Below, in pieces: positions 55,570-63,108 of a stretch of 64,000 nucleotides of DNA (position 1 is the first letter of the stretch; every line of letters starts with the position of its first letter). The position numbers were made by a program, and so were the translations under genes. The stretch comes from Ruegeria arenilitoris (lineage in GTDB: Bacteria > Pseudomonadota > Alphaproteobacteria > Rhodobacterales > Rhodobacteraceae): assembly GCF_013030265.1 (NCBI RefSeq), contig NZ_WPZQ01000004.1:1-64000 (forward strand), in the 5' to 3' direction. The notes under the pieces were generated by a model. It ran no database searches and was not told where the DNA came from. It saw only the letters and a program-made list of their open reading frames with translations.

Positions 55570-57233
55570 GCAGCGAACGACTGATCTACCTGCCGCTGGG
55601 CGGCGCAGGCGAAATTGGCATGAACGCCTATGTTTATGGCTATGGCAAACCGGGGCAGGAGCGTTTGATCCTTGTGGATCTCGGTGTGGCATTCCCCGAT
55701 ATGGATACCTCGCCGGGGGTGGATCTCATCTTTGCGGACATCAGCTGGCTGAAAGAGCGGGCCGATCGTCTGGAGGCGATTTTTATCACCCACGCGCATG
55801 AGGATCATATTGGTGCCGTAGCGCATTGCTATGAGGCGCTTGGGACACCGGTATACGCACGCGCATTCACAGCGAATATCGCGCGTCGAAAAATGGATGA
55901 ACATGGCCATCCGGTCGAAGCTGTTCGTACAGCATCATCATGGCCAGAGCAGATCGAGGCGGGGCCGTTCACAGTTGGTTTCCTGCCTGTTTCGCACTCG
56001 ATCCCCGAAAGTGCCGGGCTGGTGATCGACACGCCAAGTGGACGGGTTGTGCATACGGGTGACTTCAAGCTGGACGCTGATCCGATTGTGGGCGAGCCTT
56101 TTGATCCGGATCTATGGGCCGAAGTGTCAAAATCTGGTGTTAAGGCATTGGTTTGCGACAGCACGAACGTCTTCTCAAAACATCCGGGGCGCTCGGAATC
56201 CGATGTTGGACCTGAAATCACAAGGTTGGTTGAAGAGGCCGAGGGCATGGTCATTGCGACCACCTTTGCTTCAAACGTCGCGCGTGTGAAAACTCTGGCA
56301 GAGGCGGGGGCAAAGGCCGGCCGCTCGGTGGTTCTGTTAGGGCGCGCTATGCGGCGCATGATTGAGGCGGCTACTGAGACAGGCATTCTGACGGATTTTC
56401 CGCGTGTGATCAGTGCTGAAGAGGCGCTGGATTTGCCGCGTCAAAACCTGATGTTGATCGTGACCGGCAGTCAGGGGGAACGCCGTGCCGCAAGCGCGCA
56501 GTTGGCACGCGGAAAGTACCGCGGGCTTGAGGTCAAGGATGGTGACCTTTTCCTGTTTTCTTCCAAAACGATCCCTGGAAATGAACGCGGTGTGATCCGT
56601 ATCATGAACCAGTTAAGCGAGAAGGGCGTGGATGTCGTAGATGACAGTTCGGGTCTTTATCACGTTTCCGGTCACGCCAACCGTCCGGACCTAGAAAAGG
56701 TTCATGCTCTTGTAGACCCTCAGATGGTGATCCCGATGCATGGCGAACATCGCCATCTGCGCGAACACGCCAAGCTGGCCGAGGCTGCAGGTCGAACAGG
56801 TATTCTGGCGGTTAATGGTACGATGCTGGATCTGACCGGCAACGCGCCACAAGTCGTCGATTATATTGAAACGGGTCGGACCTATTTGGACGGCACCGTC
56901 AAAATTGGTGCGCTGGATGGTGTCGTACGCGACCGCATTCGGATGGCGCTGAACGGGCATGTGACGATCACAGTTATTCTGGATGAAGAAGACGAACCAC
57001 TGGGCGAGCCGTGGTGTGACACGATGGGTCTGCCTGAAACAGGTACCTCGCGCGCAGCATTGATCGAAGTGCTGGAAGAAGATCTGAACCAGTTCCTGAT
57101 GCGGGCAGAGGCAAAAACTCTGCGCGATGACGACAAGTTGGAGGAAGGCTTGCGCCGGATTGCCCGTCAAAGTGCGCAGGTGGAAATCGGCAAAAAGCCC
57201 GAGGTGACTGTCGTAATCAGCAGGATGCGCTAA
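55566..57233 (+). CDS. rnj: Ribonuclease J (metallo-beta-lactamase/beta-CASP)
   Basis: 555 residues; processive 5'-3' exo- and endoribonuclease for mRNA decay and rRNA maturation. Zinc motif FITHAHEDHIGAV (HxHxDH) near residue 75, VSHSIPESAGLVI, HTGDFKLD, and the beta-CASP part with IVTGSQGERRAA, SSKTIPGNE and VSGHANRPDL. A C-terminal dimerisation domain (about 450-555) follows. Co-transcribed with coaX. Presence of RNase J in place of some RNase E functions is normal in this class. Confidence 0.93.
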   Translation: MSSERLIYLPLGGAGEIGMNAYVYGYGKPGQERLILVDLGVAFPDMDTSPGVDLIFADISWLKERADRLEAIFITHAHEDHIGAVAHCYEALGTPVYARAFTANIARRKMDEHGHPVEAVRTASSWPEQIEAGPFTVGFLPVSHSIPESAGLVIDTPSGRVVHTGDFKLDADPIVGEPFDPDLWAEVSKSGVKALVCDSTNVFSKHPGRSESDVGPEITRLVEEAEGMVIATTFASNVARVKTLAEAGAKAGRSVVLLGRAMRRMIEAATETGILTDFPRVISAEEALDLPRQNLMLIVTGSQGERRAASAQLARGKYRGLEVKDGDLFLFSSKTIPGNERGVIRIMNQLSEKGVDVVDDSSGLYHVSGHANRPDLEKVHALVDPQMVIPMHGEHRHLREHAKLAEAAGRTGILAVNGTMLDLTGNAPQVVDYIETGRTYLDGTVKIGALDGVVRDRIRMALNGHVTITVILDEEDEPLGEPWCDTMGLPETGTSRAALIEVLEEDLNQFLMRAEAKTLRDDDKLEEGLRRIARQSAQVEIGKKPEVTVVISRMR

Positions 57234-57246
57234 ACGACCATGCCGG

Positions 57247-57948
57247 CTATCCGGTCTCTGGCATCGGGTAGCCCTTGAGCTGCAGAAACAGGCTCGCCTC
57301 TTCGTTATTCAAAAAGAACGGAACAGTCTCCGGTGGGGTGCGATCTGCAGCACGCGCGGCAACTTCGGCCAGAACAACCTCGGTGATGAAAGGCAGATCG
57401 AAGTTGCGCGCCTCGTGCAGTTTGATCCACTGCAGATGGGACAGTTCGTCCGACGCATGGGTGAAATCGTCCAGATCGCCCTGAATGGCTTCGGCATCTA
57501 CTAGAAAGAACCGCGCATCAAAGCGGCGTGGTCGTCCCGGTGGTGTGACCGCACGGAACACGAATTGCAAACCTTCAGCGGAAGGAACAAACCCCATGTC
57601 TGCGAAGGATTGCCAATCGGCTGGCAGGGCACCTGACCATTGGCCCGGTTGTCCTAGCACCAATCCGGTTTCCTCCCAGAGTTCGCGAATTGCAGCTGCT
57701 GCCAAAGCGTTCTGCAATCCTTCCGGTGATTTCTCAGCCAGCCGTTGATGACAAATGTCGGGTAGGGCAGTGGCCAAAGGAACTTCGGCATCCGCCGGGT
57801 CAACGGCACCGCCAGGGAACACAAACTTGTTCGGCATAAAGGCCGCAGAGGCGCCGCGCTGCCCCATCAGGATTGCTGGGTCGCTCTGGCGGTTGCGCAG
57901 AACGATTACAGTCGCGGCATTGCGAATTGCGGTCTTGTCGATGGTCAT
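57247..57948 (-). CDS. NUDIX hydrolase
   Basis: 233 residues from ATG 57948, chosen for GGAGGGGAC upstream. N-terminal AATVIVLRN and GQRGASAAFMPNKFVFPGGAVDPAD, then the Nudix core REL-W-EE-TG in AAIRELWEETGLVLG. A C-terminal arm (DDFTHASDELSHLQWIKLHEA) resembles NUDT7/19-like CoA or nucleotide diphosphatases. The substrate is not readable. Transcribed with the DUF983 gene, 25 bp upstream. Confidence 0.82.
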   Translation of the reverse strand: MTIDKTAIRNAATVIVLRNRQSDPAILMGQRGASAAFMPNKFVFPGGAVDPADAEVPLATALPDICHQRLAEKSPEGLQNALAAAAIRELWEETGLVLGQPGQWSGALPADWQSFADMGFVPSAEGLQFVFRAVTPPGRPRRFDARFFLVDAEAIQGDLDDFTHASDELSHLQWIKLHEARNFDLPFITEVVLAEVAARAADRTPPETVPFFLNNEEASLFLQLKGYPMPETG

Positions 57949-57973
57949 GTCCCCTCCGCTCTGGTGGAAGGGA

Positions 57974-58372
57974 TCAGTCGGTTTTATCGAAACCGTGCAT
58001 CCGGCGTGCCCACTGATAGGCAACGACGACTCCCTTTAGCCTCGGCAGAAGGTACAGCGACAGTGCGACGCAGCCAACCGAGAACATCAGGGCCATCGTC
58101 AAAGGATCGGGTCGCCAGTGCACATATGAGACATGCAGCGCTGGCGCCAGCAAGTGACCCACGATCAGGATGGTCAGATAGGCGGGCCCGTCATCGGCGC
58201 GATGATGGAACAATTCCTGACCGCAGTTTGAGCAATTGTCGTTTACTTTCAGATAGCTGTGCAAAAGCTTACCTTTGCCGCAATTGGGGCAACGGCATTT
58301 GAAGCCTTTAACTACAGCTGGCCATGTCGGACGTTCGTCTTCCGTAATGGTTTCGATAGTCTGATCTGTCAT
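57974..58372 (-). CDS. DUF983 membrane protein with zinc ribbon
   Basis: 132 residues. N-terminal zinc ribbon FKCRCPNCGKGKL...NDNCSNCGQEL (two CxxC) is followed by two helices, PAYLTILIVGHLLAPALHV and PLTMALMFSVGCVALSLYLLP, and a basic tail GVVVAYQWARRMHGF. This is the DUF983 arrangement, uncharacterised. ATG at 58372 is taken over longer upstream frames because family proteins start shortly before the zinc ribbon. Confidence 0.85.
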   Translation of the reverse strand: MTDQTIETITEDERPTWPAVVKGFKCRCPNCGKGKLLHSYLKVNDNCSNCGQELFHHRADDGPAYLTILIVGHLLAPALHVSYVHWRPDPLTMALMFSVGCVALSLYLLPRLKGVVVAYQWARRMHGFDKTD

Positions 58373-58583
58373 CTTGATACTCGCGCGTTCGAATTGGGCT
58401 GATACTGCTATTGTTTTGGGCTGTATAAAAGGGGGGTGCGTCGCTTTGCGGCGGGTGGACTGCGACACGCGCTCTCACACAAACCTACAAAAAATTCTCT
58501 CTGGTGGCGACGGAAATCCATTGGTGCTGCGTTTGAATAGGTATGAGCAGCGGCACTGGGCCGCCAAAAAAGGGAAGAATGTT

Positions 58584-59051
58584 ATGAAAAGTGCAACGTT
58601 TATGTCCGCTATCGTTCTGTCTGCAGTTGCTATCACGGGCACAACAGCCCTGGCGAAAGGGCAAGGCGATCGCGAGCCGGTCACTTTCCAGCAGCTTGAT
58701 GCCAACGGTGATGGTCAGGTGACCAAAGAAGAAATGCAGGCGCATCGCACCCAGAGATTCACCAATGCTGACACCAACGGTGACGGTCAGCTGAGTGTCG
58801 AGGAGATGCAGGCGGCTGCCCAGAAAAAAGCCAGTGACCGCGTGACAAAGATGTTTGAAAAGCATGATGCCAACAGCGATGGTTACCTGAGCGAAGACGA
58901 GCTGCCGAAACCACGCCGCGCCGGCAAGATGTTTGACCGGATCGACGCGGATGGCAACGGATCGATCTCGGAACAGGAATTCGCCGATGCAAAAGACAAG
59001 ATGGGTCGGCACAAGAAGAAGCGTGATAATGCGGGTTCAGACAGCAACTGA
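58584..59051 (+). CDS. Exported EF-hand calcium-binding protein
   Basis: 155 residues with a signal peptide (KSATFMSAIVLSAVAITGTTALA). Four EF-hand loops are visible: DANGDGQVTKEE, DTNGDGQLSVEE, DANSDGYLSEDE and DADGNGSISEQE. The C-terminus is Lys/Asp rich (HKKKRDNAG). Probably a periplasmic calcium binder or sensor. It lies 6 bp before an ECF sigma gene and starts the run EF-hand, sigma, anti-sigma-like, metal-sensor-like, so a signalling link is inferred. Confidence 0.85.
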   Translation: MKSATFMSAIVLSAVAITGTTALAKGQGDREPVTFQQLDANGDGQVTKEEMQAHRTQRFTNADTNGDGQLSVEEMQAAAQKKASDRVTKMFEKHDANSDGYLSEDELPKPRRAGKMFDRIDADGNGSISEQEFADAKDKMGRHKKKRDNAGSDSN

Positions 59052-59057
59052 TGCAGG

Positions 59058-59672
59058 ATGGAGGATCTGACTTCCTCACCGCACGAGGTTCGCGGCGACC
59101 AGTTCGCCGCGACCGAACTCAGCGACGATATGTTGCTGAGGCAATTTGCCGATGGTGATGCTGGTGCTGCCCGTTTGCTGACGGACCGGCTTGGACCACG
59201 CAGTTTCTCGGTCGCGCTAAGGATGCTGAGCAATCAGGCTGAGGCCGAGGATGTGGCGCAAGAGGCAATGATGCGCCTTTGGCAGATGGCGCCAGACTGG
59301 GTTCCGGGGCAGGCAAAGGTCTCGACCTGGTTGTATCGGGTTACGTTGAACCTGTGTGTGGACCTTCGGCGTAAAAAGACCCACGCCGCTTTGAATGAAG
59401 TTGCTGAACCAGAGGATGGCTCAGCAAGCGTGGTTGAAAAGATGCAGGATGAGGCGCGGAAAGATGCATTGCAGACCGCCTTGTCGCAATTGCCTGAACG
59501 GCAGAGGGAAGCCGTGGTCCTCAGGCATATCGAGGAATTGTCTAACCCCGAAATTGCTGGGATCATGGACATTTCCGTAGAAGCGGTCGAGAGCCTGACC
59601 GCGCGTGGAAAACGGTCTCTGGCTGCAATACTGGCCGGGCGTCGAGATGAACTGGGGTATGACAATGACTGA
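59058..59672 (+). CDS. ECF-type RNA polymerase sigma factor
   Basis: 204 residues. Region 2: MLLRQFADGDAGAARLL, MLSNQAEAEDVAQEAMMRLW, WLYRVTLNLCVDLRRK. Region 4: LPERQREAVVLRHIEELSNPEIAGIMDISVEAVESLTARGKRSL. The N-terminal acidic tail is short. Its end overlaps the next gene by 8 bp, as is usual for sigma/anti-sigma pairs. Relatives next to Metal_resist proteins respond to metals or envelope stress. The promoter motif it recognises could not be identified here. Confidence 0.88.
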   Translation: MEDLTSSPHEVRGDQFAATELSDDMLLRQFADGDAGAARLLTDRLGPRSFSVALRMLSNQAEAEDVAQEAMMRLWQMAPDWVPGQAKVSTWLYRVTLNLCVDLRRKKTHAALNEVAEPEDGSASVVEKMQDEARKDALQTALSQLPERQREAVVLRHIEELSNPEIAGIMDISVEAVESLTARGKRSLAAILAGRRDELGYDND

Positions 59673-60018
59673 CGATGATACAGAACTGGATCGTTTGTTC
59701 GCCCAGGCGCGACAGGAGCGTTCGCAGCTGCCTGATGATTTGGCTGTTCGGATGATGACAGACGCCGAGTCTGTGCGGTTAGGCCGGCTTGCGCCGCAAA
59801 CCGAAGCGAAGCGCAGATCATGGTGGCACCTGTTTGACAACGTAGGTGGATGGCAGGGGATGGGCGGACTGGTTGCAGCCAGTGCTGCTGGTGTTTGGAT
59901 CGGCTTTTCTGCACCGTCATTTCTGCCTGATCCTGCAAATTACCTGATCTCGCAGGAAACAGCTTATCTGGTCGCTGATCTTGGTCTGGATACAGCCTAT
60001 TTGGAGGATGCGGAATGA
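59665..60018 (+). CDS. Probable anti-sigma factor, single membrane segment
   Basis: 117 residues. A cytoplasmic N-terminal 50 residues (DDTELDRLFAQARQERSQLPDDLAVRMM) is followed by one helix (GLVAASAAGVWIGFSAPSFL) and a short periplasmic tail. No zinc-anti-sigma HxxxCxxC is visible, so it would be of the CnrY-like type. Position directly after the sigma gene, with 8 bp overlap, is the main evidence. Start ATG 59665 has GGGG about 8 nt upstream; 59659 is also possible. Confidence 0.65.
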   Translation: MTDDDTELDRLFAQARQERSQLPDDLAVRMMTDAESVRLGRLAPQTEAKRRSWWHLFDNVGGWQGMGGLVAASAAGVWIGFSAPSFLPDPANYLISQETAYLVADLGLDTAYLEDAE

Positions 60019-60488
60019 GCGAAAATTCCAAGCCAAAACGCCGCTGGATGCCCATTTTGCTGACGGTTTCTCTTGCCCTCAATCTGTTGGTGGTGGGCGT
60101 CGTTCTGGGAACCGCACTAAGGTTCCGCGGTGGTGAACATGCAAAAACGCCTCCCGGATTCGGGCCTGCTCTCTACAGGGCGTTACCAGGGGCTGATCGC
60201 AAAGCTTTGCGAGGTGAGTTGTCATATCTGCACAAAAAGGGGTCCAACACTCGTAGGCAGGACTTTGAAGCGTTGAGCCAGGCTTTGCGCACTGTGCCCT
60301 TTGATCCTGATGCAGTTCAGGTCCTGTTGGCGCAGCAGGCGCAATCGACCGCCGATTTGCAGCAAGCCCTGCAAGAGCAATGGTTGTCGCGCGTTGTCGA
60401 AATGAGCGACGATGAGCGGATTGTTTATGCCGATAGGCTGCAGGAAGTGGTGGAACGCGGGCCACATCGGCATAAGAAGAAAGATTGA
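60015..60488 (+). CDS. Periplasmic heavy-metal sensor-like protein (Metal_resist/CnrX-like)
   Basis: 157 residues; N-terminal membrane anchor (WMPILLTVSLALNLLVVGVVLGTALRF), then a helical periplasmic domain with PGFGPALYRALPGADRKALRGEL, FEALSQALRTVPFDPDAVQVLLAQQAQ and a His/Lys-rich tail (GPHRHKKKD). Fits the Metal_resist (CnrX/CpxP-like) fold. It overlaps the anti-sigma-like gene by 4 bp. It is inferred to sense an envelope signal and relay it through the anti-sigma factor. The actual ligand is unknown. Confidence 0.72.
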   Translation: MSENSKPKRRWMPILLTVSLALNLLVVGVVLGTALRFRGGEHAKTPPGFGPALYRALPGADRKALRGELSYLHKKGSNTRRQDFEALSQALRTVPFDPDAVQVLLAQQAQSTADLQQALQEQWLSRVVEMSDDERIVYADRLQEVVERGPHRHKKKD

Positions 60489-60493
60489 ACTGT

Positions 60494-61894
60494 TCAGGCC
60501 GCGCTCTGTCTCATACGGACTTGGTTGCGGCCTGCTTTCTTGGCCGCATAGAGCGCTTTGTCGGCACTCTGCATCAGGTCTTCGACAGTTTCCATATCCT
60601 CAGAGACAGTTGGGAACGGAGGTTCGCCGACCTTCAGGCCTATGCTGATTGTAACCTCGATCCGGGCCGTGCGCCCCGGCAACAGGAAAGGGTTTTCACA
60701 GATACAATCACAAATCCTCTCGGCCATGCGCATCGCGCCCTGCCTCGTCACGGCAGGAATTCCAATCATGAACTCTTCGCCACCTATACGTGCGACAAAT
60801 CCGGTTTCGCCTAGTGCATCCTGGATACGTTTGCCCGTTTCGGTCAGAACCAGATCACCGACCGAATGACCGTGTTGATCGTTGATGGCCTTGAAGTGAT
60901 CAAGATCCGCCAACATAAGCACAAACCCTTGTTTGGCTTGTACCGATTGCCGAACTATCTGCGCCATCGCAGACATCGCAAATCGGCGATTGTGCAGACC
61001 GGTCAACGGATCGATCCATGAATCCGCTAGTCCTTTTCGAAGCGACGCGCGCATTTGATCATCCCGGGACTTGCGTGCAACCAGTGTATCGACCCTCAGA
61101 GACAGTTCGTGGGGGCAGAACTCGCCCATGCAGACGGCATCAGCCCCCATGTCCAGTGCCTCGGCTGCCAATTGACCATCTTCCTCAGGCAGGACCCCGA
61201 TCAAAGCGGTGTGTCGAGTCGCACTGCGGGATCGCAAATCTGCCAGCACATTCAGGCCGTTGGTATCGTTACCCAATTCGACGACAATCGCATCAGGAAC
61301 CTGACCTGACAAAATGCCTTTCAGGTTTGATTGAGTGTGGCAGGTCAACTGGTGACGTGTTTTCGTAGCCAACGCACGTTGCCAAAGTGTGCTAGTGCGA
61401 TGGCTTTGTGTCACTATGCCGATCTGACCAACAGAGGGTGGTGATATCAGCGCAGCTGCGGGATCCGCGAGACCCATAGTTTGTGGATCGTCCTTGATCC
61501 TTAAGTCCTGTATATCGGCCCGCATACGCAAGAAGCTGCGAATTCGTGCAAGCAGCAGAGTGTCCTTAAAAGGATAGGCCAGGACATCATCCAGCCCGTC
61601 AGACAAGGCGCGAAGGCGCGCAGCCTTGTCGTTGTGTGGGGCGATTGCGACCACCGGTACATCTCTGAGCATGGGGTCGGCGAGCATGAGTTTTTTTACG
61701 TCAGAGGCTGAACCGTCGGGTAGTGATTGCGATGTCAGAACAAGGTCTGGCCGCGTTCGCCGAAGCAATGGTCCAAGACCATTCAGCTTTTCACCCTGCA
61801 CGACGTGATACCACGCTGCTGTCAGCTGAACCTTCAGCATGATACGATTGGTCGATACCCCGTCGAGGACAAGGATGGTTCCCTGCACGGACAT
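60494..61894 (-). CDS. Diguanylate cyclase with two degenerate receiver domains (PleD-like)
   Basis: 466 residues: REC 1 (about 1-125), REC 2 (about 150-275), then GGDEF from about 290. The GGDEF domain keeps DPLTGLHNRR, the LADLDHFKAINDQHGH substrate loop and GGEEF, so it should make c-di-GMP. The inhibitory RxxD five residues upstream is replaced by a Gly-containing stretch (GETGFVARI). In both REC domains the expected phospho-Asp is lost: DLVLTSQSLPDG has Ser, and DAIVVELG has Glu. Architecture is PleD-like, but phosphorylation control looks absent. Confidence 0.85.
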   Translation of the reverse strand: MSVQGTILVLDGVSTNRIMLKVQLTAAWYHVVQGEKLNGLGPLLRRTRPDLVLTSQSLPDGSASDVKKLMLADPMLRDVPVVAIAPHNDKAARLRALSDGLDDVLAYPFKDTLLLARIRSFLRMRADIQDLRIKDDPQTMGLADPAAALISPPSVGQIGIVTQSHRTSTLWQRALATKTRHQLTCHTQSNLKGILSGQVPDAIVVELGNDTNGLNVLADLRSRSATRHTALIGVLPEEDGQLAAEALDMGADAVCMGEFCPHELSLRVDTLVARKSRDDQMRASLRKGLADSWIDPLTGLHNRRFAMSAMAQIVRQSVQAKQGFVLMLADLDHFKAINDQHGHSVGDLVLTETGKRIQDALGETGFVARIGGEEFMIGIPAVTRQGAMRMAERICDCICENPFLLPGRTARIEVTISIGLKVGEPPFPTVSEDMETVEDLMQSADKALYAAKKAGRNQVRMRQSAA

Positions 61895-61982
61895 AGTTGT
61901 TCACCGTTGATTGCACGCGTTAGCAAAGTGTTTATGACTCTGGTTAATAAACCCTTTCCAAACTCCAATCAGAGGCTTGTTG

Positions 61983-62267
61983 ATGGCGATCTCTGCTGAA
62001 TCTGCGGAAACACTGGCGCTAAAAGTACTTGGCTGGCTTGTCGGCAACGAAGAACTGCTTCCGGTTTTTCTGGGGGCAACAGGTGCGACGACCGATGATT
62101 TGCGTGAAAGGGCTGGCGAGCCCGAGTTTTTGTCTTCGGTTTTGGACTTTCTGATGCTTGACGATTCGTGGGTCGTGGACTTTTGTGACGCCAACGCGGT
62201 GCCCTATGATCTTCCCGGTCAGGCCCGCATGCAGTTATCCGGCGGTTCAGACGTCCATTGGACCTGA
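61983..62267 (+). CDS. DUF3572 protein
   Basis: 94 residues, helical and cytoplasmic: AISAESAETLALKVLGWLV, LLPVFLGATGATTDDLRERA, EPEFLSSVLDFLMLDDSWV, then FCDANAVPYDLPGQARMQL. This pattern is the alphaproteobacterial DUF3572 family, function unknown. The ATG at 61983 is chosen over an upstream TTG. The following HAD gene starts 28 bp downstream, probably in the same transcript. Confidence 0.85.
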   Translation: MAISAESAETLALKVLGWLVGNEELLPVFLGATGATTDDLRERAGEPEFLSSVLDFLMLDDSWVVDFCDANAVPYDLPGQARMQLSGGSDVHWT

Positions 62268-62295
62268 ACCCAGTGCATTTGTAGGAGCACCAGGA

Positions 62296-62988
62296 ATGCC
62301 AATTGACGCCCTCTTGTTCGATAAGGACGGCACTCTGTTTGATTTCGCTGCGACTTGGGGAGCATTTGGTCGCGCTGTTCTGTTGCGCCTTGCCGACGGT
62401 GATGAGACCCGAGCTGCTGAATTGGGGCAGGTCATCGGCTTCGATCTCGCCAATAGCCAGTACTCTGAAGACAGCGTGGTCATTGCAGGTACAGTTGATG
62501 AGATTGCTGAGGTGCTGTTGCCGCATCTAGGAGATGTTTCGCGGGATGAACTCGTAGGAATGCTGAACAGGGAATCGGCTCAGGCCCCGCAAATTCCGGC
62601 GGTGCCATTGACTGCATTTTTCGAGGAACTTCGAAACAGTGGCAAAAAGGTGGGACTGGCCACAAATGATGGAGAAATGCCCGCGCTTGAGCATTTGGCC
62701 TCGGTGGGCATTCGCGATCATTTCGACTTTGTCGCAGGCTATGACAGCGGCCATGGATTCAAACCAGGGCCAGGGCAATTGCTGGCCTTTTCAGAACATG
62801 TAGGTATCGATCCATCGAATATCGCGATGGTGGGTGACAGCCTGCATGATCTGGAGGCTGGGCGCGCTGCGGGTATGACGACGATTGGAGTGCTGACCGG
62901 TCTTGCGACCGCTGAAGATCTCGCCCCAATGGCGGATGTCGTGCTGCCCGATATCGGGCATATTCCGGGATGGCTTGCAGAAAACTGA
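62296..62988 (+). CDS. HAD hydrolase, phosphoglycolate phosphatase-like
   Basis: 230 residues from ATG 62296 (AGGA upstream). Motif I DALLFDKDGTLFDF (Asp9 and Asp11, with Lys between), motif II LATND, motif III around FKPGPG, motif IV MVGDSLHDLEAG. A second Gph-like HAD beside that at 21159. The linked DUF3572 gene does not help assign a substrate. Confidence 0.78.
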   Translation: MPIDALLFDKDGTLFDFAATWGAFGRAVLLRLADGDETRAAELGQVIGFDLANSQYSEDSVVIAGTVDEIAEVLLPHLGDVSRDELVGMLNRESAQAPQIPAVPLTAFFEELRNSGKKVGLATNDGEMPALEHLASVGIRDHFDFVAGYDSGHGFKPGPGQLLAFSEHVGIDPSNIAMVGDSLHDLEAGRAAGMTTIGVLTGLATAEDLAPMADVVLPDIGHIPGWLAEN

Positions 62989-63032
62989 CCATCTAGGGCA
63001 GGTTTCGGCGCTTCATCTATTAAAACCGACAC

Positions 63033-63067
63033 AACCTGTCGCAGACAGAGCGGCCATAACCTGTCGC
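63033..63067. promoter_or_regulatory. Two direct 10-bp repeats upstream of the mttB-like gene
   Basis: AACCTGTCGC occurs at 63033-63042 and 63058-63067, 25 bp apart, 42-76 bp before the ATG. Paired direct repeats at this distance suggest a transcription factor that binds as a tandem dimer. Confidence 0.4.
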
Positions 63068-63108
63068 TTCGGGGCTTGCTTGAAAAATAGCAAATGCCGG
63101 AGGAGCAA

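Noticed and set aside
58512-58533. GGAAAT and GTT elements considered as an ECF autoregulatory promoter
   Set aside because: The spacing between the two elements does not fit the usual ECF distance.
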